Below, one piece after another: positions 1-12,600 of a stretch of DNA of 64,000 nt. The stretch comes from Brassica napus (lineage: Eukaryota; Streptophyta; Magnoliopsida; Brassicales; Brassicaceae). Each line of letters begins with the position of its first letter. Within the stretch, counting starts at the first letter, position 1. Under the pieces are notes generated by a model, which saw nothing but the letters and a program-made list of their open reading frames with translations, was not told where the DNA came from and did no database searches. The DNA lies in NCBI RefSeq assembly GCF_020379485.1, contig NC_063452.1, forward strand, positions 52,576,439-52,640,438, given 5' to 3'. Both the position numbers and the translations under genes were made by a program.

Positions 1-326
1 ACTCACCAAGCACTATGATCACCCACTCATTTACCAAATCAAGCACCATCTTTGTTATTTTATGTATTGTTGCTCACTATAAATATCATCACTCATCTCA
101 CTCTTTTGTACACCAAAAACAAGAAGAAGAGTTCATAAACAAAGAATCATTACATCTCATCTCTATTCTCCCTCTTCATAGTAAATATTCTCTCTTGTAT
201 ATTTATCGTATATCTTCTTTCTGCGGGGAAAATATTTCGCCCTTATTTAAATTTTTCGATACTATAAATTATAAGTTATTTCATAACAGTTTAGTCATTT
301 GCCAGATACTATCAGTTTACATATAA
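1..326. other. Unassigned sequence left of a Helitron
   Basis: A 103-codon open frame covers much of this stretch, but its composition is pyrimidine-rich and I recognise no domain. The stretch ends at the A/T insertion point of the adjoining Helitron. I see no gene I can support here. Confidence 0.4.
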
Positions 327-1611
327 CTAGACCCTGACCCGCGCGGATATGAATTTTTAGTTTTTAATTCTTTATTTTATTAAATGATGTATTTGTAATA
401 TTCGTTCATATTATATTCATTAATTAAATATTTTTTTTGCATTTTAAACTATCTATTTTTTTACGAATGTGTAATATCATATAAAAAATATAAAAAAATG
501 AGTATATAGAGTTAATTAGATAATTGTAAAAACAGAAATTTTCTTTCGTGTGCGATATCATATAAATAATGATCTACCCAGTTAACAAAAATCATGATTT
601 TCTTTTATCTGTAATTTTTTTTATTTTGACCATTTCTTTAAAACTATATTAAATTTTACATATTTAATTAGAATATTTTTAATATATTTACCTTTTTATT
701 TGAAATGCAACTCAATATTTTTTTAAAAATAATAACAAAATATTTAAAAAATATTTTTAGAATTTGTTCGAAAAATATGAAAATTACATTTTAAATTAAA
801 ATTATCCTAAAATATGATAAGTTTTGATGTAAACGAAAACTTAAATTATTTCAAAAATTATTATATTCAATGATAATAACAATTTAAATTGATTATTTTA
901 AAAACAAAATACAAATTTCAAAAATATTGTTTGAAAGAAAATTCATTTATCTTTCGAATATAAAATAAAAATATTATAATTAAATAATAAAAAATATAAA
1001 TAAAAACCATAAATTTAGCAAATGACAACTAAGTTATATTATGCTAAAATTTTCTTTCTAACAATTTAGCAAATGGCAAATGAGTTATGAGCAAATAATA
1101 CCATATAATTTTTAAAAAAATAGCAATTCTTAAATATTTTTTGATTAAATAATTATTTTTAAATTTAATCTACTGAAAATAATATCCGTACAATTGTGTG
1201 AGTCAAATTTTTGTTTTATTGATGCATGTTATATATTAGTGTTGTATGTTTTAGGTAACATTTTAGTGATGCACGTTTTCTAAAATCTCCATTATTAAAA
1301 TTATGCACGTAAGGATAACTCATGAGTTTTTTTTGTTGATTAAATGACATTATGTCCAAATTTATTCAAGGATATTTTATTAAGGTAACCGAAAAAGACA
1401 AACAATAAAATAGAAAGTTTAAATTCATGTTTAAATTTATTTAAGCATATTTCATTAATGTAACTGAAAAAACAAGTAATAAATTAGGCAGTTTTATTCG
1501 TTTTAGGATATCTCATAAATGCAACTGAAAAAGAAAAACAAAAAAAATAGAGAGTTTAATTAATGAAATAAGAACATTTTCAAATGTGTATTTCTCTTTT
1601 AATAATATAGA
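327..1611 (-). mobile_element. Non-autonomous Helitron, minus strand
   Basis: Read on the minus strand, the element starts at 1611 with TCTATATTATTAAAAGAG, the usual TC-starting Brassicaceae Helitron 5' end. It finishes at 327 with a GC-rich stretch (CCGCGCGGGTCAGGGT) and the terminal CTAG. The flanking host bases are A at the 5' side and T at the 3' side, as expected for insertion between A and T without target duplication. The interior is very AT-rich and codes for nothing recognisable, so movement would depend on a Rep/helicase supplied by another element. The 3' hairpin is weak, so the assignment rests mainly on the two termini and the AT insertion rule. Confidence 0.7.
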
Positions 1612-2063
1612 TACAAAATTACCATCTGCTTTGGACTTAATTATTTGGCTCCAGCCTATTGAATATGAAAACAGAGCATTTTTCAGTATATTGTATTTTG
1701 TAAAACAAATTCGCATCATGCTTTGTGAATTTTGTTAGACTAATTGACCGGATATGATAATTGATCCTGTGACATAATTGTAGTTTATTTATCTAAATTT
1801 ATAAAAGTTGTCATCACTTGCAAAGAAGAAAAGTCTTGGGTGAAAAGATACTTTTGTTCCTTTGCCGACCTAATGTGGAGACTTGTCAACATTTTGCAAG
1901 TGTAAACTTCTCACCTCCTTCGTAAGGATGTCTTCGTTTAAGTTTCTAAAAAATATTACAAAAATTCGACGAAGGCTAAATCAAGAAAATAAAATATATT
2001 TGAAGTCTTCCACCTAACCAGAAGACGATCTAAGGTGGGTTTGAACTTTAAAGATTTAGATTA
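1612..2063 (+). promoter_or_regulatory. Upstream region of the DUF247 gene
   Basis: About 450 bp lies between the Helitron 5' end and the DUF247 start codon. It must hold the promoter and 5' leader of that gene, but I see no clearly placed TATA box or named element. A 68-codon minus-strand open frame overlaps the Helitron boundary and shows no recognisable protein. Confidence 0.3.
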
Positions 2064-3410
2064 ATGGATCCACAGACACAACAGAACGCCGCAGAAAACA
2101 GCCACGCTCCCATTCCGACATCAGTCGTAGTAGACATACATCGCTTAACTTCAGAAGACACTGATCCTAAGCTTCTGAGAGAATCAGCTGGTTCAGAGTC
2201 ATGTTGCATCGTGAGAATCCCACACAGCCTCGCGCGGATCAACCTCAAAGCATACGAACCCAAGATTGTCTCCATCGGTCCTTACCACCACGGCAAGGAA
2301 CATCTCAAAATGGCCCAGCAGCATAAACGCAGGTTCTTGAAGTTCTTGGTGGCTAAAATGCAAGAAAATGGAACTGATCCTCAAGAATTAGTCAATGCTG
2401 TATCCACTTTGGTAGGAGATATAAGAGGTTCTTACTCAGAGGATCTTGGTTATGAATCTGAAAAGTTGGTTGAGATGATGGTTCTTGATGGTTGCTTTAT
2501 CCTCACGTTGTTCTTAATAGTTTCTGGCAAAGTTGTTTACACTAATCTTGATGATCCCATTTTCAGAATGCCATGGATCTTGCCGTCGATTCGAGCCGAT
2601 CTTCTCCTTTTGGAGAACCAGGTTCCTTATGTTCTTCTTCAAACGCTTTTCGAAACATCGAATTTAGTTACTAATAGCTGTTTAAACGAGCTAGCGTTTG
2701 AGTTCTTCGACTACTCATTACAAAAACCTGAAACGTTTTGGGCAAAACATTATAGTCTCGAAGCCAAACATCTTCTTGACTTGATACGCAAGACATTTGT
2801 CCCTGTTACTTGTCAAAGAAGCATCAAAGAAGCTAATGGTTTTCTTGGATTCGTTTTATCAGCCAAGAAGCTTCACCTTAGAGGAATCAAATTCAAACCA
2901 AGGATGAACACAGACTCAATCTTAGACATAAGGTTTAGTAACGGTGTGCTTCATATTCCTCCAGTAGTCATGGATGATTTCACTGCCACGGTGTTCTTAA
3001 ACTGTGTAGCCTTTGAGCAGTTATATGCAGATTCATCAAACCACATAACGAGCTACGTAGCGTTCATGGCTTGTCTTATAAACGAAGAGAGTGATGCAGC
3101 GTTTCTTAGTGAGAGAAGGATTCTTGAGAACTATTTTGGAACAGAGGAAGAAGTGTCTAGGTTTTATAAAAGCATTGGCAAAGATGTTGCTTTCGACTTA
3201 GAGAGGAGTTACTTAGCGAAGGTGTTTGAAGGGGTTAATGAGTATAGTTCTAAAGGGTTCCATGTTCATTGCGCAGAGTTTGTTCACACTCATTTTGATA
3301 GTCCATGGACATTTGCATCGTCCTTTGCAGCTTTGTTGCTTCTTATGTTTGCGGCTTTACAGGTTTTCTTTGCAGCTTATAGTTATTTCCAACCTCCAAA
3401 AGATAAGTGA
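2064..3410 (+). CDS. DUF247 (UPF0481) family membrane protein
   Basis: A single uninterrupted exon of 448 codons with an ATG start. The family signature lies near residues 46-80 (CCIVRIPHSL, then YEPKIVSIGPYHHG), followed by the long helical DUF247 body. A hydrophobic segment near residues 420-443, rich in A, L, F and M, predicts one C-terminal transmembrane anchor, as usual in this family. Length and the intronless structure are typical. The biochemical role is unknown; some grass DUF247 genes act in self-incompatibility, and nothing here shows that role. A copia element sits 64 bp past the stop codon, so the native 3' UTR and polyadenylation site may be displaced. A diverged copy of the last codons and 3' flank lies at 14985-15060. 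I recall DUF247 genes at this position in Arabidopsis (about At5g22540-60), unverified. Confidence 0.93.
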   Translation: MDPQTQQNAAENSHAPIPTSVVVDIHRLTSEDTDPKLLRESAGSESCCIVRIPHSLARINLKAYEPKIVSIGPYHHGKEHLKMAQQHKRRFLKFLVAKMQENGTDPQELVNAVSTLVGDIRGSYSEDLGYESEKLVEMMVLDGCFILTLFLIVSGKVVYTNLDDPIFRMPWILPSIRADLLLLENQVPYVLLQTLFETSNLVTNSCLNELAFEFFDYSLQKPETFWAKHYSLEAKHLLDLIRKTFVPVTCQRSIKEANGFLGFVLSAKKLHLRGIKFKPRMNTDSILDIRFSNGVLHIPPVVMDDFTATVFLNCVAFEQLYADSSNHITSYVAFMACLINEESDAAFLSERRILENYFGTEEEVSRFYKSIGKDVAFDLERSYLAKVFEGVNEYSSKGFHVHCAEFVHTHFDSPWTFASSFAALLLLMFAALQVFFAAYSYFQPPKDK

Positions 3411-3474
3411 GAGGTAACTGTAATTTACTTGTTATAATAACTCTTTTGAGTCTAATAAATTCTTTGTTGTTTTC

Positions 3475-3840
3475 TGTTGATATGCCTTGAATCTGGATGT
3501 TACATCTAGGCGATGGATGTTACATCACGTACATCATACCGACTCGGTTGCATCAAGAGCGTTGCATCAAGTTATTATGAATGTTACATCTGATCGTGGG
3601 CTTAGGTCCATGAGTCCATTTAGTCTAGGGTTTTAGATGCGAGATGTTACTATATATATCTTGTATTCGAAGTAACCCTGAACTTGCACTCTGTAAACTC
3701 AATATCGCCTGCAATAATAAGATCTCTCTTTGCCCGTGGACGTAACCAAGTTGGTGAACCACGTTAAATCTCTGTGTCGTAGTTACATCATTTTTATTCA
3801 TCTGTTTCCGCATCTGTTTCTTCTTATAATTGTTACAACA
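3475..3840 (+). repeat. 5' LTR of copia element 1
   Basis: Direct repeat of 8148-8512. It starts TGTTGATATGCC and ends TTGTTACAACA, directly followed by AAC and the primer-binding site. Several ATGTTACATC-like short repeats lie in its first 150 bp, and a TATATATAT promoter-like run sits near 3650. Confidence 0.95.
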
Positions 3841-3879
3841 AACTGGTATCAGAGCTTCGGGTTGTGATCTAGTGAGAAG

Positions 3880-6800
3880 ATGTCTGGAATAAGAGCGAAG
3901 ATCGACAAGTTTGATGGGAGAAATAGCTTCAGTCTTTGGCAGACTGAGATGCAGGCGTTGTTGAAGCAACAAAGCATCTGGGGACCATTGTCAGGGAAGA
4001 AATCTGAAGCAGCTGATTTGGAGACTCTAGAAGAGAAGGCGTTCTCAACAATTTTGTTGTGTCTAGCAGACGAGATCATCATCAAAGTGTCGGATGAGAA
4101 AACTGCTGCTAGTTTGTGGCAGAAGTTGGAGAGCTTGTACATGACAAAATCTCTAACGAACAAGCTACTTCTGAAGCAACGCCTCTTTGCCTTGCGTATG
4201 CAAGAAGGTATTGAGCTTCGCGACCATCTTGACAAGTTAAATTCGATATTATTGGAGCTGCGTAACATCGATGTTAAGGTGGAGGATGAAGACGCTGCTC
4301 TAATCATGTTGGTATCTTTGTCGAACTCTTTCGAGAACTTCGTGCAATCGTTCATTGTTGGCAAAGATACAGTGAGACTGGAAGAAGTTAGGTCGGCGCT
4401 TCACAGTCAGGAATTACGCCATAAGGCATCCAGCTCAGGGACAGACAATCAAGCTTCGGGATTGTTTGTCAGTGGTGTGAAGGGACATGGGAACAAAAGG
4501 AAGTCGAAAGACAGAAAATCGTTTCCAAGAGGTCCTAAGCCAACTGATACTTGCAACTATTGCAAAGAGAAGGGACATTGGAAGTCATACTGTCTTAAGA
4601 AGAAGAAGGAGCAGCAGTCTGGATTTGCTGCAGTAGCTGAGGATGAAGCCAAGTCTGATAGTGACATCGCTCTTGTTGTGCACGGACATACACACTCTTC
4701 TGATGTGTGGGTTCTGGATACAGGAGCATCCTACCATATGACACCGAGGAGAGAGTGGTTTTCGAAGTACACAGAGGTACTTGACGACAAGATTAAGATG
4801 GCAAACGGTTTTGTCTGCAAGATTGTTGGGATCGGCTCAATCAATCTCAGGACACATGATAGTAAATTCTGCACATTGAACGAGGTTAGGCATGTTCCAT
4901 CAATGACGAAAAATTTCATATCTATGAGTCTTCTGGACAGTAGAGGGTTCAAATATTCGGGTGGCGATGGAGTTCTGAATGTCTGCAAGGGTTCTGATGT
5001 GATTCTGAAGGGTTTCATGAACAATACTCTATATTTGCTGAAGGGTACTACCGTTACAGGTTCAGCAAATGTTGCATCGCCAAAGATCTCAGAGGAAGAT
5101 ATGACTAAGCTGTGGCATATGAGGCTTGGACATATGGGTGAACGTGGGATGCAACTTCTGTCGAAGCAAGGTTTTCTCTGTGGTCACAAGACCAAGAGTC
5201 TAGAGTTCTGTGAGCACTGCGTATTTGGGAAGCTGCATCGAAAGAGCTTTCATAAGGCAATTCATAGAACAAAAGGCACACTCGATTACATCCATTCAGA
5301 CTGTTGGGGTCCATCCAGAGTAGAGTCACTGAAAGGTCACAAATATTTTGTGTCTATGATTGATGAATATTCGAGGAAGACTTGGATAATTTTTATGAAG
5401 CAAAAAAGTGAAGCATTCAGTAGCTTCAAGGAGTGGAAAATATTGGTGGAGAATTAAACAGAGAAGAAGGTGAAGCGACTTCGTACTGATAACGGTCTGG
5501 AATTCTGCTCAGCAGAGTTCAATCAGTTTTTTAAGGATGCGGGGATTGCAAGGCATCTTAAAGTCAGAGAAACACCACAGCAGAATGGTGTAGCAGAACG
5601 AATGAACCAGACATTGCTAGAGAGAGCAAGGTTCATGCTCTCGAATGTTGGTCTGGAGAAGCGGTTTTGGGCTAAAGCAGTCAACACGACTTGTTACTTG
5701 ATAAATCTGAGTCCCCACACATGCATCGAGTGCAGGATACCTTCTGAAGTGTGGTCAGGTAGATATGCTGATTATTCACTTCTAAGAGTGTTCGGTTGCA
5801 CTGTTTACTATCATGTAAGTGAAGGTAAACTAGAGCCGAGAGCAAGGAAGAGAGTTTTTATGGGCTACGGCGATGGAGTCAAGGGATACAGGGTCTGGTC
5901 TCCATCAGAAAACCGAGTGATTCTAAGCAGGAATGTTGTTTTTGATGAAGCATCTATGGCTAGAAGCTCATGGTCCAGTTCTGAAGCAGAGAAAAGTAGC
6001 ACTGATAAACAGGTGAAGCTGCAAGATGATCATGAAGTGATCAATGTGCAGGAACACACAGAAAATCAAGAGGAGCGTGTAGAAGAAGTTCAGTTGAAGT
6101 CTACAGAGACTCAACCGCCTGATGCTACGAAGCGTAGCATCGCAAAGGATCGACCAAGAAGGGTTGATGTCAGGCCACCAGAGAGATATCGTTTTGATGA
6201 TATGGTGGGTTATGCACTTCAGGTTGCAGAGGAAGTGGATACGTATGAACTATCCACTTATATGGAAGCTGTTTCTTGTCCCGAGTATGAGAAATGGCAT
6301 GCATCAATGGGAAACGAAATGGAGTCTCATGAGAAGAATCATACATGGGATTTAGTCACATTACCACCAGGGAGAAGAGTTGTTACATGCAAGTGGATCT
6401 ACAAGATTAAGGATGGAGCATCGCCGACAGAAGGAGTTAAGTATAAATCTCGGGTTCTTGCAAGAGGTTTTAGTCAAAGAGAGGGAGTAGACTACAATGA
6501 GATATTTTCACCAGTGGTCAGACATACTTCCATCAGAGTGTTGCTAGCGCTGGTAGCACGTCAGGACTTGGAGCTTGAGCAACTTGATGTGAAGACTGCA
6601 TTTCTTCATGGAGAGCCTGAGGAGGAGATATACATGACTCAGCCGGATGGTTTCCGAGTTCCTGGAAAAGAAGACTATGTGTGTAAGCTTCAGAAGTCCC
6701 TTTATGGACTTAAGCATTCTCCCAGACAATGGTACAAGAGATTCGACAGCTATATGATCAAGTTGGGCTACATCAAAAGTCCTTATGATTGTTGTGTCTA

Positions 6801-7800
6801 CATGAGAAAATTGAAAGATGACACATTCATCTATTTGGTGCTCTACGTGGATGACATGCTGATAGCTGCAGAGAAGATGTGTGACATCAAGAAGCTGAAG
6901 GAGCTTCTGAGTTCTGAATTTAAGATGAAGGACTTGGGTGCAACAAAGAAGATTCTAGGGATGGAGATCTTCAGAGATAGGGAGAAGAAGAAGTTGTTCT
7001 TGTCACAGAAGGCCTACATTAATAAGGTGTTGACAAGGTTCGAAATGTCTTCATGTAAACCTATTAGTACTCCGTGTGCATCAAATCTTCATCTTACCAT
7101 GTATGAGGTTCAGTCTGAAGAAGAGATAGAGTATATGTCTCGAGTTCCTTATGCTAGCACTGTAGGAAGCTTGATGTATGCAATGGTCTGCACAAGACCA
7201 GATTTGGCACATGCAGTCAGTGTGGTTAGCAGGTTTATGGGACAACCTGGGAAGGAGCATTGGGCAGCTATGAAGCGGATTTTCCGGTATCTGAAGGGTA
7301 CATCTGATGTTGGTCTCATCTATGGATGCTACAATCCGCGATTGGTAACAGGCTATTCTGATTCTGATTATGCTGGAGATGTGGACAGCATAAGATTTAT
7401 GATCGGTTATGCGTTCACCTTGGGCGGCTCTGTGGTTAGCTGGAAGGCGACTTTATAGTCTACAATGACATTGTCTACTACTGAGGCAGAGTATATGGCG
7501 CTGACAGAAGTTGCGAAGGAAGGAATATGGCTTAGAGGATTGGTTAATGATCTCGGTTTGCATCAAGATCAGGCTACTGTGTATTGTGACAGTTTGAGTG
7601 CTATATGCTTAGCCAAGGATCAGGTTCATCATGAGAGAACGAAGCATATTGATGTGAGGTATCACTTCTTTAGAGATGAGAAACAAATTGAAGTGAAGAA
7701 AGTAGGAACTGCAGATAATCCTGCTGACATGTTCACAAAGCCGGTTCCTCACAGCAAGTTTAAGCATTGCTTAGACTTGCTAAACATCTCAAACTGTTAG
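3880..7800 (+). pseudogene. Copia gag-pol polyprotein with two nonsense codons
   Basis: One frame of 1,307 codons broken by TAA at 5455-5457 and TAG at 7456-7458. Both fit a glutamine codon changed by a C-to-T transition. Order of domains: UBN2-type gag; CCHC zinc knuckle from about residue 225 (CNYCKEKGHWKSYC); aspartic protease with DTGA near 279; GAG-pre-integrase (HLGHM-like, CEHCVFGK); DDE integrase (HSDCWGP, RTDNGLEF, QNGVAERMN); reverse transcriptase with YVDD near 6850; RNase H (SDSDYAGD, STTEAEYMAL, HERTKHID). The first stop falls inside the integrase and the second inside RNase H, so each would remove an essential activity. Otherwise the frame is open, which suggests loss of function after a fairly recent active period. 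Confidence 0.93.
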
Positions 7801-7801
7801 T

Positions 7802-8110
7802 ATGGCCCGAAGGGGCATATGGCCCGAAGGGGCATCTGGTCCGCAAGGACATCTGGCCCGTTGGGGCATCTGGCCTGTCGGGGCATCTGGTCCGTCGGGA
7901 CATCTGGTCCGTAAGGACGTCTGGTCTATTGGGACATCTGGCTGATAATGAACGTCTGGCTCTAGTTGAGCATCTGGCCGTTAAATGGCGTCTGGTTCGT
8001 CTAAGCAGCACATCTGGTCTGAAGGGACATCTGAGGCAAAGAGAGCGATGGTACATCTAGCGCAGAGAAGCGCTTCGGGTACATTTGGCACTTGAAGGTG
8101 CATCTGGTAC
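7802..8110 (+). repeat. 17-bp minisatellite in the copia 1 3' untranslated region
   Basis: Between the pol stop and the purine tract lies a run of imperfect 17-bp units, consensus near CATCTGGYCCGTNRGGR. About eight clear units fill 7816-7950; decayed units reach about 8110. It makes this part GC-rich and leaves both strands open over roughly 97 codons. Those open frames are by-products of the repeat, not genes. Confidence 0.8.
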
Positions 8111-8147
8111 ATCTGTTATTGAGAGGATTCAAGTCAAGGTGGAGAAT

Positions 8148-8512
8148 TGTTGATATGCCTTGAATCTGGATGTTACATCTAGGAGATGAATGTTACATCA
8201 CGTACATCATACAGACTCAGTTGCATCAAGAGCGTTGCATCAAGTTATTATTGATGTTACATCTGATCGTGGGTTTAGGCCCATGAGTCCGTTTAGTCTA
8301 GGGTTGTAGATGCGAGATGTTACTATATATATCTTGTATTCGAAGTAACCATGAACTTGCACTCTGTAACTCAATATCGCCTCCAATAATAAGATCTCTC
8401 TTTGCCCGTGGACGTAGCCAAGTTGGTGAACCACGTTAAATCTCTGTGTCGTAGTTACATCGTTTTTATTCATCTGTTTCCGCATTTGTTTCTTCTCACA
8501 ATTGTTACAACA
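8148..8512 (+). repeat. 3' LTR of copia element 1
   Basis: Direct repeat of 3475-3840, one base shorter and about 5 percent diverged by eye. It is followed by the TTTTC target duplication. Confidence 0.95.
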
Positions 8513-8729
8513 TTTTCTTTAAAATTTTGATTTAAGACGTTAGTAGAGATATGATTGCATTGGTAACATACGAACATGTAATCAAATACGACAGAACAGT
8601 TATCTCTCACACACTTTTTCTTCATTTTGCTGTGGCTTTTGCGACTTCACGAAAATCAAAGGTCTTCACTTTGTTGAAATCATTAGTCATTGGTGAAGGA
8701 GAGGCACCTACATAAAAAACTTCAGACTC
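8513..8729. other. Host spacer between copia 1 and the split small ORF
   Basis: About 220 bp of host DNA. It probably contains the 3' untranslated region of the minus-strand ORF ending at 8730 together with what remains of the DUF247 3' flank. I see nothing else in it. Confidence 0.4.
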
Positions 8730-8899
8730 TTACTCTTCCATGTTGCTGCTACCTACATGTGAGCTACAATATTCTGGAAGGCGGTACACAGGTTTCTTGT
8801 ATGTCTCTGGTTTTTTCTTCTCATCCACGCTGTTTTTTGCATCTTTTTCTCCAACCTTTGTCAAACCTTGTGCTTTCAGAGGTTTATCTTCTTTTTTGC

Positions 8900-9424
8900 T
8901 GTTGACATGAAGAGAATAAAGAGAAAGACTAAAGACATGAAGAACATATTGATCATGGACAAGAGATCATGGACAGGAGATCATGGACAGAAAATCATGG
9001 ACAGGAAATCATAGACATGAAATCATGGACAGAAAATCATGGACATGAAAACTGAAGTAAGGAAAGGTGTGAGACTGATTTAAATATCTTGTCTGAAGTC
9101 TTGGACGAATTTAAACAAGTGGAGGCAACTGGATAGAGCTGTTGGAGTGTAGAAACAAGCCAAAGTCACATGATATGCTAAGGAAGGAAGAGAGAAGAGA
9201 GTTGTCACTATCCGAAAGTGACTTTCCCAAATCTGGTCTTCATTAGTTTATTCATCTTCATTTGTTTATTCATTCTCCTTACTAGATTTATTTATGTAAC
9301 TATTGTAGACACTAAATTAATCTAAGGAAAAATAAGTTCCTCATTACTCTCATCTCTCTCTCTTGTTCTTCATGTTCATCACTCTTCATACTCAAACAAG
9401 TTCCTAAATCTCTATATTTTTACA
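8900..9424 (+). repeat. 5' LTR of copia element 2
   Basis: Starts TGTTGACATGAAG and ends ATATTTTTACA. Contains about seven 15-bp tandem units (ATCATGGACAGGAAA type) between about 8950 and 9050; the 3' LTR has about five. Confidence 0.95.
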
Positions 9425-9668
9425 TGGTATCAGAGCCATAAGCTCTTGAAACCTTATTCTCACCAACTTCCGCAAATTAAAACAATTTTGTTTTTGTTTA
9501 CTCTGTTCTTTACTCTGTTTTTTTTTCTCTGTTCTTTACTCTGTTTTTCCTCTGTTCTTTACTCTATTTCCTCTCTAGTTCAGCTAATTTCAGTTTCTAA
9601 TCTCTCAATTCATAGCTATTATGTTCTTTCACAAATTCATGGATTTCTCAAGTTTATAGTTTTATCCA

Positions 9669-12600
9669 ATGGATAAAAGAAAACTAGCCATGGAAATGAA
9701 GAAAGAAAGCATAACTCCAGTAACCCTTGACGGTTCTAACTACTTGATATGGTCAAGAGTAGCCAAAGTTGCCTTGGGAAGTCATGGACTTTGGGACAAC
9801 CACATCATGAAGGCTGATACTTCAAAAAGGATGGCTCAGGAGGAAGAGCAGGCGCATGGCCTAAAGAATGGAGACAAGTGGGTTCAAGAAGACCAGCGAA
9901 CACTTGAGATCATTCACAGCTCTCTCTCGGAAGCAATCTTGGAGGCTTACTCACACCGTGAAACCACCAAAGATCTATGGGAAAGTCTTAAAAATGTTTA
10001 TGGAAATCTCTCTAACCTGAGCAGAGTATTTGAAGTCAAGAAGATTATCAACAACTTGAGCCAGGAAGAAGTGGAGTTCAATCAGTATTTTGGAAAGTTT
10101 AGAAGCTTGTGGGCAGAGCTAGATAACCTAAGGCCCTTCTCTACTGATCTGGATGTCATAAGAGAAAGATATGAAGAAGACAAGGTCTTCAGCCTTTTCC
10201 TGAATCTAAGTACATCTTACCACCACTTGATCAAGCATATTTTGAGGCAAGAGAAACTTCCTAACTTAGATGGCGTGTGTGCTCAAGTTCAGAGAGAACA
10301 AATCTCACACACTCTCTTTACAAAGGAAAGGACACTAGTTCTCAAAGATGTGCACAGCAAGAGTGGAAGGATGATGGTGTTTCCAAGACACAAGAAGGCC
10401 AAGAATAGACATATCAGAAAGAAAACCCAACAAAACGTGCTTACTTTCAAGTCTGGTGGAATTAAATTCAAGAAAGAAGATTTTCCAAGTCTTGAAGTGG
10501 CGCCTGAAGCTCTATCTATGTACTCAGCTCTTATCAGTGATTCCAATGGAGGAGAAACTTGGAACAAGGCAGTGATCAATGATGGCCCTATCAGAATGAG
10601 TGATATTGAGCCACTGATCAAAGCTGCCAAGGCCATTATCTCCGCAAAGAAGTCTGGTACACATTCCTTTATCTCTAGGCCAATCATAATAGATTCAGGA
10701 GCTAGTCATCATATGATTAGTGATAGGAATCTTATTAGTGATGTTAGACCTGCCTTAGGGAATGTAATAATAGCCAATGGAGATAAGGTGAAGATAGAAG
10801 GAATAGGGAATCTTAAGCTATTTGATAGAGAATCTACTGTCTTCTATATGCCTGGTTTTGCTTCTAATCTTATTTCTGTGAAAAAGGCCACGGTTGACTT
10901 GAATTGTCAGGTGGTTTTTAGGCCTAATGATGTTGAGTTTCAGGACCTTAAGACAGGGAAGGTGATTGGTGAAGGAAATAGTCAGGGTGGTTTATACCAT
11001 CTCCAAAAGACTAAGCCCTCTAAACCCTATACTCCTTCTCATTTATGCATGATCAGTAACTCATCTTTGTGTGATAGCACTACTTGGCATGCTAGATTAG
11101 GTCATCCTCACTCTCGTGCAATAGAGATTATTATTATGCGTGATATGTCATTTAACCACCTAGAATGTGAAGCATGCATCTTAGGAAAGCATTGCAAATC
11201 TGTATTTCCAACATCTGACACTATCTATGAGAAGTGTTTTGTCTTAGTTCACTCTGATGTTTGGACCTCACCCTGTATGTCTAGAGATAACCATAAGTAT
11301 TTTGTCACATTCATAGATGAAAAATCAAAATACACTTGGATTACTCTGCTACCTTCTAAGGATCGTGTGTTAGAAGCTTTTATGAATTATCAATCTTATG
11401 TCACTAACCACTTTAAAGCTATTGTGAAGGTACTAAGGTCAGACAATGGAGGAGAGTATACAAGTCATTCTTTCAAGAATCATCTGGCTAGACATGGCAT
11501 AGTTCATCAAACAAGCTGCCCTTATACTCCTCATCAAAATGGAGTGGCTGAAAGGAAAAATAGACACCTAATGGAGGTGGCTAGATCAATGATGTTCCAT
11601 GCAAATGTGCCTAAGAGATTCTGGAGTGATGTTGTGGTGATAGCATGCTACTTGATCAACCGGATTCCCACCAAGGTGCTGAAGAACATCTCTCCTTATG
11701 AAGTTCTGAACAAAACCAGGCCATCTATTCAACACCTTAGAGTGTTTGGATGCACTTGTTTTGTGCTGATACCAGGAGAGCAAAGAAATAAGCTAGAGGC
11801 CAAAAGCATGAAGTGCATGTTCATTGGGTACTCACCTACACAGAAAGGATATAAGTGCTACAATACTGAAACAAGGAGAGTACTTGTATCTAGAGATGTG
11901 AAGTTTATGGAAGGAAAAGGGTTTTATGCTGAGAAGAATTGGGATGATCTTAAAGATCTGTCTCAAGCAACAGACAAGGCCAATAATCTGAGAATTATTA
12001 TGGAGAATCTGGGAATCAGTCTGTCAAAAGGAAAGGAGACCGTCAGAGAAGTGCCTCCTGCTCAAGCGACTGAACAAGCAGCTGAAGAAGTCACTCATCC
12101 TGATCCTGAAGGGGGCAATGGAAATGGACTGGCTGAAGCACAAACACAACCTGGAGAGAACTCAGTAGCTCATGATCAAGATGAGATGCCATCAGAATTA
12201 GATGCTGAGACTCAAGTAGAGGCGTCAAGTGAAGGAAATGAAGCAGAACCTGAACAGTTACAACCTTTGAGAAGGAGTACAAGGATCAAGAAACCTTCAC
12301 ACTGGATCAACACAAGAGTTTGCTTCAATGCTGAAGCTGTAGCTCACCCAATAAGTGCAGTATGCTCCCTTGCTCAATATCCAGAAGAGCATCAAGTCTT
12401 CATCAGTGAATTGGATCAGGAATACATTCCAAGAACATATGAAGAAGTTATGCAACACAAGAAGTGGAGAGAATCTGTTGGAGATGAGATGGGAGCCATG
12501 ATCAAGAATGATACATGGTTTGAGACTGAACTTCCAAAAGGAAAGAAGGCAGTGACAAGCCGACTTCTCTACACTATCAAGTATGGAGCCAATGGAAAAC

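Larger units (their letters stand above)
3475..8512 (+). mobile_element. Ty1/copia LTR retrotransposon 1
   Basis: Complete element: 366-bp and 365-bp LTRs (TG...CA ends), a tRNA-iMet type primer-binding site (TGGTATCAGAGC, 3844-3855), one gag-pol frame, a purine tract (AAGGTGGAGAAT) before the 3' LTR, and a perfect 5-bp target duplication TTTTC (3470-3474 and 8513-8517). By eye the LTRs differ at about 18 positions, near 5 percent, so insertion is not recent. It landed 64 bp past the DUF247 stop codon. The polyprotein carries two in-frame stop codons, so this copy is not autonomous. Domain order (protease, integrase, RT, RNase H) marks it as Copia. The gag start resembles Tnt1/Tork-type elements, a weak lineage call. 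Confidence 0.95.

Noticed and set aside
7760..8060. Overlapping 97-98 codon open frames on both strands
   Set aside because: They follow the 17-bp minisatellite; the encoded text is periodic and has no protein pattern.
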